From contig JADJNA010000036.1 in assembly GCA_016709305.1 (NCBI GenBank), positions 1 to 56,852 on the forward strand: DNA of 56,852 bases, in the 5' to 3' direction. The notes under the pieces were generated by a model. The model did no database searches. It worked only from the letters and a program-made list of their open reading frames with translations, and was not told the origin of the DNA. The translations under genes and the position numbers were made by a program. The stretch comes from Candidatus Villigracilis saccharophilus. Lineage in GTDB: Bacteria > Chloroflexota > Anaerolineae > Anaerolineales > Villigracilaceae. Shown here piece after piece: positions 51,058 through 56,852 of the stretch (its first letter is position 1; the number at the start of each line of letters is the position of its first letter).

Positions 51058-52682
51058 CATTCTAAAGACTCCGAATCCCCCTTCTTCTTTTGGCGAATTC
51101 AAAACGATTGATAGTGCTAACCCTAAGACTTGTCTTGTCTCATCGGGAGCGATCACGCCGTCATCCCAAAGGCGTGCGGATGAATGGTAAGGACTGCCTT
51201 CGGTTTCGTATTTCTCCAAGAGGGGACGCTTAAACTCATTTGCTTCTGACTCACTGAGAGTTGGTTTGCCTTCACGAGTGAGTTGATCTTGCTTGATGGT
51301 TAAGAGCACATTCGCGGCTTGTTCCCCGCCCATGACGGAGATGCGTGCATTGGGCCACATCCACAGGAAGCGGGAGCCGTAGGCGCGGCCTGCCATGGCG
51401 TAGTTGCCTGCGCCGAAGGAGCCGCCGATGACGAGTGTTAATTTGGGGACGCGGGTCGTGGCAACGGCATGGACCATCTTTGCGCCGTCTTTGGCGATGC
51501 CGCCTGTTTCGTATTCCTTGCCGACCATGAAGCCTGTGATATTTTGCAGGAACAGCAATGGGATTCCGCGCTGGTCGCAGAGTTCGATGAAGTGAGTCCC
51601 TTTGAGCGCCGACTCGCTGAACAGCACACCGTTGTTGGCGATGATTCCGACGGGGTATCCGTGGATGCGGGCAAATCCCGTGACCAACGTGGTGCCGTAG
51701 CGCGCTTTGAACTCGCGAAACTTGGAACCGTCCACGATGCGGGCGATGATCTCGCGGACATCGTAGGACTCTTTGAAGGTGCGCGGCAGGACGCCGTACA
51801 ATTCGTCAGGGTTGTATAAAGGTTCTTCGGGGGGAGCAACTTCCAGCGCGGAAAGATGCGAGCGCGCCAGCGCATGTCCACGGGGCAGAGTCTCTACGAT
51901 GCTGCGTAAAATCTCGATGGCATGATCATCATCCTCGGCAAAATGATCCGCAACCCCGCTCTTGCGCGTGTGGACATCTGCGCCACCCAGTTCTTCGGCA
52001 GTGACATCCTCGCCCGTGGCGGCTTTGACGAGAGGCGGGCCGCCCAGAAAAATAGTGCCCGCGCCTTTGACAATGATGGCCTCATCGCTCATGGCAGGGA
52101 CATACGCACCGCCCGCGGTGCAACTGCCCATGACGGCGGCGATCTGCGGAATGCGCTTGGCAGACATGCGCGCCTGATTGTAGAAAATCCGTCCGAAGTG
52201 ATGCGCGTCGGGGAAGACCTCATCCTGCAGAGGCAGATACGCACCGCCCGAATCGACGAGATACAAACAGGGTAGATGATTTTCCTCGGCGACCTGCTGC
52301 GCACGCAAATGCTTTTTGACGGTCATCGAAAAATACGAACCACCTTTGACGGTGGCGTCGTTGGCAACGATCATCACTTCGCGATTGGAGATCCGTCCGA
52401 TGCCTGTGACGATTCCGCGCATGGCGCTTCATTGTTGTACATGTTGGTTGCTGCAAGCGCGGAGAGTTCGAGGAAGGGCGCGCCAGGGTCGAGCAGACGT
52501 TCGATGCGTTCACGCACGAAGAGCTTGCCCTGCTCTTCATGTCGCTTGCGGTATTTCTCGCCGCCACCTTCACGGACGAGGGCAAGCCGCTTCTTCAATT
52601 CATTCGCGAGGGCTCGGTTGTGTTCTGCATTGGCTTTGAATTCAGGGGATTGTGGGTCGAGCGCGGAGGAGAGAGTTTCCAT
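51055..52682 (-). CDS. Acyl-CoA carboxylase carboxyltransferase subunit (3-methylcrotonyl-CoA carboxylase beta type), one frameshift
   Basis: Transfers carboxyl from biotin to an acyl-CoA, about 542 residues after repair. A missing base in the CC at 52415-52416 breaks it: the N-terminal part ends MYNNEAPCA and the frame resumes at GIVTGIGRISNREVMIVAND. The motif VDSGGAYLPLQDEVFPDAHH followed by FGRIFYNQARMSA, and GSCTAGGAYVPAMSDE, closely match 3-methylcrotonyl-CoA carboxylase beta. With the biotin carboxylase and carrier it should form an MCC-like holoenzyme. It is the first gene of the minus cluster down to the CitE-like gene. Confidence 0.9.
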
Positions 52683-52787
52683 GGGATCCAGTGGGTAGTG
52701 GTCAGTGGACAGTGTGGGTGAGTCTAGCATAAAAAGGGGGGATGAGGAATGAGTGATAAGTAATAAGTGACGAGGAAAAAGGGATAA

Positions 52788-53052
52788 TTGGATTGGGATG
52801 CTGAAAAGGCTGCAGCAATCTCAAAAAGCACGGCATCAGCTTTGGAGAAGGCGCGACCATTTTCAATGACCCCGAAATTGTCACTTTTTCAGACCCTGAC
52901 TATTCACAAAATGAAGAGCGATTTATGTCAATTTGGCTATCCGTGATAAGGCGAATATTAACTGTTATTCACACTTATCGAAAAGACAGAATTCGTTTGA
53001 TCAGTGCAAGAAAAGCAACCAAAGCCGAAAAGAAAAATATGAAAACAACTAA
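52788..53052 (+). pseudogene. BrnT-like toxin, several frameshifts
   Basis: Type II toxin of the BrnT ribonuclease family, about 90 residues when pieced together. In-frame segments are DWDAEKAAA, then (after one missing base at 52817) NLKKHGISFGEGATIFNDPE and TFSDPDYSQNEERFM, and RILTVIHTYRKDRIRLISAR plus KATKAEKK. At the C-terminus another shift is needed to reach YENN and the stop at 53052. The segment 52925-52950 also needs paired indels. The TTG at 52788 is the first codon after a stop, but the true start is unclear. The antitoxin follows. Confidence 0.7.
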
Positions 53053-53071
53053 GAAAAAGAAAGGCGACGAC

Positions 53072-53295
53072 ATGCGTGCCGAATATGACTTTAGCAAAGC
53101 CGAACGCGGAAAATTTTGCCGTCCGCTGGATAAGGCTATACCGTTCATGTAACAAAAAAGCCGTGACGACTGAAGTCAAGTACTATACTCTCGCAGAAGG
53201 GCCGGTTTTACTGGCACCTGATGTTTTGGAACACCATGCCCAAGAGCAGCCCAGACAGATCCCCGCACCTCCGCGATTCTCTCCATTTTATAAAA
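53072..53295 (+). pseudogene. BrnA-like antitoxin, frameshifted
   Basis: Antitoxin expected to bind the toxin and repress the promoter. MRAEYDFSKAERGKF starts at the ATG at 53072. After missing bases near 53134 (GG) and in the A run at 53154-53159, the frame reads GYTVHVTKKAVTTEVKYYTL and AEGPVLLAPDVLE. The C-terminal residues after about 53230 cannot be assigned, and the end given is approximate. The gene follows BrnT by 20 bases, the usual order. Confidence 0.6.
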
Positions 53296-53764
53296 GAGCC
53301 GCCTGTGATACCATTCCCTGCATGAACTTTCTGAGATCACAGATGATCTGTTTATTGGTAGCATGCCTTCAAAAGGTGACTACGAACAACTGCGCGCGCT
53401 GGGCGTGCGGCTCATCATTAATATGCGTTTCTCGCTTGCGCCGAAGCTTGATCTGCATGCTGAGCCTATACAAACCTTGTGGCTGCCTTCCATTGACAGT
53501 CCGTTCTTCCCAATTTCGATAACAAAGCTGAAGCGCGGTGCGCGGTCCGCGCTGGAAACGATCCGCAGCGGTGGCAAGGTGTACACGCATTGCGCCTATG
53601 GACGTCACCGTGGGGTAGCAATGGGCGCGTGTGTTCTCATCGCTCAGGGATATGATCCGTTCGCGGCGATGCAGTTGATCAAGCAAAAACGATCAGTGGC
53701 GGACCCGGACGCGTTCTATATCCGCCCGAGAATATTAAGATTTGCAAGTCAATGGATGGAGTAA
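53221..53764 (+). CDS. Dual-specificity protein phosphatase, one frameshift
   Basis: Cys-based phosphatase of about 180 residues. The active site is HCAYGRHRG (CX5R with catalytic Cys and Arg), preceded by SGGKVYTHC and LWLPSIDSPFFPIS with the likely general-acid Asp. The frame containing the core begins no later than 53309 and includes ELSEITDDLFIGSMPSKGDY. An N-terminal piece MFWNTMPKSSPDRSPHLRDS reads from 53221 in another frame and would join after removing one base near 53320. That N-terminal part is uncertain and overlaps the antitoxin end. Confidence 0.72.
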
Positions 53765-53947
53765 CTACGTCTGGATATACTCTTGTTCATTGTCAAAGCG
53801 CTGCATTGGCTTGCAGAGCATAAAACCCTGGGAAATAGTCCCGCCCGCCTATTGAGAAGACCGCCTCGTTTTCATTGACATCAGATGTCACGTGATAAAG
53901 TAGTGGCCTACACGGATACCAGTAGTTCGCTTTGGAAGTATAACCAT
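53765..53947 (+). other. Gap upstream of the cold-shock gene
   Basis: No gene was recognised. A stretch downstream of the phosphatase stop is open in its frame to about 53877 (FIVKALHWLAEHKTLGNS) but has no start or match. Confidence 0.4.
53875..53901 (+). promoter_or_regulatory. Candidate promoter of the cold-shock gene
   Basis: TTGACA (53875-53880) and TAAAGT (53896-53901) with 15-base spacing. This would give a leader of about 135 bases. Confidence 0.4.
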
Positions 53948-53985
53948 CGGCTCATGGGTAACAGTCCATGAGCCGTTTTGTTTTG
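53948..53985 (+). terminator. Hairpin with T tract in the cold-shock leader
   Basis: CGGCTCATGG (53948-53957) pairs with CCATGAGCCG (53966-53975), followed by TTTTGTTTTG. It could terminate upstream transcription or act as an attenuator inside the leader. Confidence 0.65.
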
Positions 53986-54043
53986 TCTGTTCTGGCGAAA
54001 GAACCGGGTCCTCCAATTTTTAAGTTGCCATAGGAGGCAAACA

Positions 54044-54257
54044 ATGTCAGAACGTATTATCGGAACAGTCAAATGGTTTAACGGAAGCAAGGGCTACGGC
54101 TTTCTTGCTCGTGAAGGTGGCGCAGATGTATTCGTCCACTTCTCCGCTATCCAGGGTGACGGTTTCAAAAACCTTGAAGAAGGTCAGAAGGTAGAATTCA
54201 CCGTTGAGAAAGGCCCCAAGGGTCCCGCAGGCTACTAACGTAGTTGTCGTCAACTAA
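54044..54257 (+). CDS. Cold-shock protein (CspA family), one frameshift
   Basis: Single-stranded nucleic acid chaperone, about 70 residues. The ATG at 54044 has TAGGAGG upstream. RNP1 is GYGFL in SKGYGFLAREGG, and RNP2 is DVFVHFSAI. As written, the frame stops early in GPKGPAGY. With one C fewer in the CCC at 54224-54226 it reads GPQATNVVVVN and ends at 54257, exactly as in other Csp proteins. The break is therefore most likely a sequencing error. A long leader with a hairpin precedes it and a strong terminator follows. Confidence 0.92.
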
Positions 54258-54272
54258 TTCGCACTGAAAACT

Positions 54273-54309
54273 AAAAACTGCCCGAGGCCTCAAGCCTCGG
54301 GCAGTTTTT
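54273..54309 (+). terminator. Terminator of the cold-shock gene
   Basis: A 16-bp stem with outer A/T pairs (AAAAACTGCCCGAGGC / GCCTCGGGCAGTTTTT) and a 5-base loop. Confidence 0.9.
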
Positions 54310-54310
54310 G

Positions 54311-54665
54311 ATTCCTGCTTTGCAGGAATGGATGCTTATTGTATAAAAGCCCATTTACGTCAAACGGGCTAAATTTCACTTCCATTACAACGCTTAAAAA
54401 TACGGTATACTAATTAAGATTTTATGTCTATTCAAGTTCCATTTTGAGTTCGAAACAAGGGCTTCTGCAAAACGGCATAATTCAAAGCCATCAAACGCTA
54501 TTTTTACAATATACTTGATATTGTTTTTTGTGAAAAAACAAACTTCAAGCATTTTTAAACCCGATATTCTTATCCAAAGTGTTGGCAGCCACTCGTTGAG
54601 ATTCTTTTTTGCATGTATTGCATAATTTTTGTGGTATCCGTATATCGAACTGAGGTCGTTGGGCT
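54311..54665. other. Gap with small hairpins, no gene recognised
   Basis: Two compact stems lie close together: ATTCCTGC/GCAGGAAT (54311-54329) and AGCCC...GGGCT (54348-54370). A third, GTTTTTT/AAAAAAC, lies near 54523. The rest is AT-rich with no clear reading frame. The response-regulator promoter should lie here, but no convincing -35/-10 pair could be chosen. Confidence 0.5.
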
Positions 54666-55433
54666 ATGCCCACAATAACATATTAATTATTGAAGATGAT
54701 GCCATTGTCGCAAAAACAATCGAACGCTGCCTGCGCGGGAATGAATACCGCGTTCAAGTAGTCAATACCGGATAGCCGGTCTGCGGGCTGCGCGACGCAA
54801 GTGCCGGATTTAGTATTGCTGGATGTCATGATGCCCGGTATGGATGGTTATACCGTTTGCAAAGAGATGAGGGACGATGCGTTTCTTAAAGAAGTGCCTA
54901 TCATCTTTTAACGGCAAAGAACAAGGTGGAGGATAAGATCGTCGGTTTGAGCGTAGGCGCAGATGATTATCTGGGCAAGCCCTTTAATGTGGATGAGCTG
55001 CTCTTAAGGGTAAAGGCGATCCTCCGCAGAACCAATCCTTCAAATAAGCAGCCCGTTGAAGTTGAAACAAATACTTCTTCAAGCGCCGATCGAAAAACCC
55101 GGCCACTCGACAGGCAGATGTTGATCCGGTTATTCGTATTGAGAGTATTCCCTAAATACGCGCACCTACGAGTTTTCCAGCCCGAAGAAAGGGAAGTTTC
55201 GCCTTACGCCCGTCCAATACACATTGTTATATCATTTGATGACATCCTAATAAGATCTTTTCGCCTTCGCTTCTTCTGGATGAAGTTTGGGATTATCCCT
55301 CGGATACAGGCAGCGCGGATCTGGTCCGCGTTCACATTAAATATGCCCGCGAAAGTATTGAAGAAGACCCGAAGAATCCGGTTTTATAAAAACTGTTCAA
55401 GGATATGGGTATACCATTCAGACGGATGAATAG
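54666..55433 (+). pseudogene. OmpR-family response regulator, many frameshifts
   Basis: Pieced together across three frames, the protein has a receiver domain and a winged-helix DNA-binding domain, about 255 residues. Receiver: NILIIEDDAIVAKTIERCL, phosphorylation site PDLVLLDVMMPGMDGYTV, LTAKNKVEDKI after one missing T at 54908, and KPF with the conserved Lys. Winged helix: RTYEFSSPKKGKFRLTP, LLLDEVWDYPSDTGSADLVR and HIKYARE, ending TVQGYGYTIQTDE at 55433. At least five single-base breaks are needed. No sensor kinase was recognised nearby. It may be a decayed gene or a poorly polished one. Confidence 0.75.
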
Positions 55434-56088
55434 ATTGCCCGATCAATAGCTCTGAGAATGCTGTTCAGGCGAACTACGGGTATTCATAATCTTTTTGCAC
55501 ACGAAAATTATCCGAATACGATAAGACGGAATGCCGACGGGGAATACAGCCTTCTGTCATTATTGTGTTTCTGGTCATCCATAAAGCTGGTGCTTACACT
55601 GCAAAGAACAGCTGCTATTTGAGAACATCCCATATACCCTAATACACTGACGCTATTCGTGAGAGAATCGCAATGCATGAGATTTCATGACGACTAATTG
55701 AACTAATGTTTCTTGAAACTTAATAAACGAAGAGAACAAGCATAGCGATCAAAACACGATACAAATGGATGTAAACAGCATCAGCAAGTACAAGCTAAAG
55801 CAGATGATGCCCTGTTTATTCTTTTGATTTGAAAATCCTGATATGGCGGTAAAAAAACTGCTTGGTCCTCAACATACGGAAATCTGAGAGTACTTTTCTG
55901 GTAAAAGACAGCAGCCTCTGCAGCGCTGTGCCAGATACCCCGTGGTACTTGACCTGAAAACCGCTCTGTCCTGGAATCTTGACCCCGTAATTTATGATAG
56001 TTTCACAAACTCAATAGATGATGTTATTCTGGCGCCGTTATGTTGATAAGGCCACATTGGGATTAACATATTTAACCCAAGTTGCTAC
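55434..56088. other. Region without recognisable gene
   Basis: 655 bases with stops in every frame. One 60-codon frame without a clear start, 55440-55622 (IHNLFAHENYPNTIRRNADG), matches nothing I know. An imperfect inverted repeat TTGGGTTAA/TTAATCCCAA at about 56053-56082 may mark the end of the insertion sequence to its right. Confidence 0.4.
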
Positions 56089-56852
56089 CTACCAAAGGAA
56101 ATTGACGCTTGAAGCAAGCACAAAAAGGGCAACTTTTATTTCAAAGCCTTTGGCAGTGACGGCATGAATAGATTTTGGTAATAAGCGTTCAATGAGACTT
56201 CCAGTCGTCTCAACGATTTTGCGAATGCTGGCTTGAAAGTAAGTCATGTATGCAGGTACTGGACGAAGTGAATTCTTTTTTCGCAGTGGCATAAGCTCAA
56301 TACCTGCCTCACGCATTACATCTTCAATCGTGTAATCGTTATAGGCTTTGTCGCCAGTGATGAATGAGTTTTCTGGGACATCGAAGTTGTACAAACTAAG
56401 TGCGCTGGTGTCACTAAAAGCTCCAGGTTCCAGAAAGAATTCAACCGGTTCGCCTTGCTCGGTTACCAAAATATGAATACGGAGACCATAAAAATACCGC
56501 TTTTTACTCGCAAATATAGCCTCGAAAGTCTTCTCCGTGATAAATTTCGAGCGTCCAATGCGGTAGTTATCGCATACGGAAATTGGGTAACTATCAATCA
56601 CATAGACAGATTTTTCATTCAATTTCTTCCACGTCTCTCCCAGACGAAGGAACAAAGTCAAAAACAGTTCCGCAATCCGATGTAGTCTGCGGTTGAAACG
56701 ACTGGCGCTCAACATCTCGGAATGTACGTTGTTCAAATAAGTATCGGCTTGCGAGAGAAAAAGTTTCCTTGAAATACAGCATGGCTATGGAAGGCGTGGT
56801 CATCACTTCCGCGTCACTCATTTGACATTGGCGATCATCATAATGGTGTAAG
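56089..56852 (-). mobile_element. IS982-family transposase (partial, frameshifted)
   Basis: Transposase on the minus strand, cut by the end of the window. The main piece (56736 down to 56089) has NNVHSEMLSASRFNRRLHRI, VYVIDSYPISVCDNYRI with a catalytic Asp, FYGLRIHILVTEQGEPVEFF, FITGDKAYNDYTIED with a second Asp, and KSIHAVTAKGFEIKVALFVL. The N-terminal piece (SDAEVMTTPSIAMLYFKETF and SLASRYL) is in another frame, with the join near 56735. These match IS982 transposases. The left boundary is probably 56050-56088 but the target duplication was not found. Confidence 0.85.

Noticed and set aside
55440..55622. 60-codon frame after the response regulator as a histidine kinase start
   Set aside because: No membrane segment, HAMP, or H-box sequence is present and no start codon with ribosome site could be found.
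1..56852. Search for tRNA, rRNA and tmRNA genes
   Set aside because: No cloverleaf-like T-loop (GGTTCGAATCC type) with matching acceptor stem or rRNA-like conserved words was seen by eye; a covariance scan would be needed to exclude a degenerate one.

Overview
The window reads as about 57 kb of chromosome from a bacterium that is probably a member of Chloroflexota (class Anaerolineae). The evidence is indirect. An FMN riboswitch precedes a RibXY-type riboflavin ABC importer. Many periplasmic-type proteins carry lipobox or membrane anchors, as expected of a single-membrane cell. MutS2 and a MecA_N-type penicillin-binding protein are present, and degenerate intergenic repeats are abundant. No rRNA, tRNA, CRISPR array, phage or plasmid gene was seen. 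Most of the window is ordinary core genome; the last 4 kb are accessory and badly preserved.

Layout. 1-468 is the 3' end of valS. 568-2083 is an M32 carboxypeptidase. 2087-5108 is the FMN riboswitch and the riboflavin importer genes (permease, lipoprotein, ATPase). 11181 down to 5112 is a minus-strand run: maf, penicillin-binding protein, rsgA, holB, DUF2277, DinB-like and a STAS protein. 11318-17587 is a plus-strand run: xpt, HIT protein, guaA, a membrane protein, a membrane FHA protein and a PP2C phosphatase. 17681-24223 holds plsY, a SDR-DUF2867 protein, comEC, a lipoprotein, an S51 peptidase and a second STAS protein. 24480-28223 holds msrPQ, a membrane-anchored DsbA and a deoxynucleoside kinase. 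28308-33615 (minus) holds pyrB, a His-tailed EamA transporter, a Nudix hydrolase, an esterase, a nucleotidyltransferase and a second deoxynucleoside kinase. 33821-37897 is a four-gene glycosylation operon. 37899-45853 holds a HAD protein, a SDR, mutS2, a lipoprotein, a DEAD-box helicase and an EamA transporter. 45927-52682 (minus) is an acyl-CoA carboxylase cluster. 52788-56852 holds remains of a BrnT/BrnA toxin-antitoxin pair, a dual-specificity phosphatase, a cold-shock gene, a broken OmpR-type response regulator and an IS982-type transposase at the edge.

How genes work together. FMN level should control riboflavin import. xpt and guaA feed GMP. The FHA and PP2C genes overlap and probably form part of a phosphothreonine signalling system. 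MsrP and MsrQ repair oxidised methionine outside the membrane. The carboxylase cluster has the gene content and order of the mycobacterial accD1-accA1-maoC-citE leucine-degradation locus, in which the CitE-like protein is an (R)-3-hydroxy-3-methylglutaryl-CoA lyase.

Quality warning. About ten otherwise convincing genes carry single-base frameshifts, several of them in homopolymers, and the density rises sharply after 52.7 kb. This looks like long-read consensus error more than gene decay, so the frameshifted genes are annotated as whole genes with the break noted.
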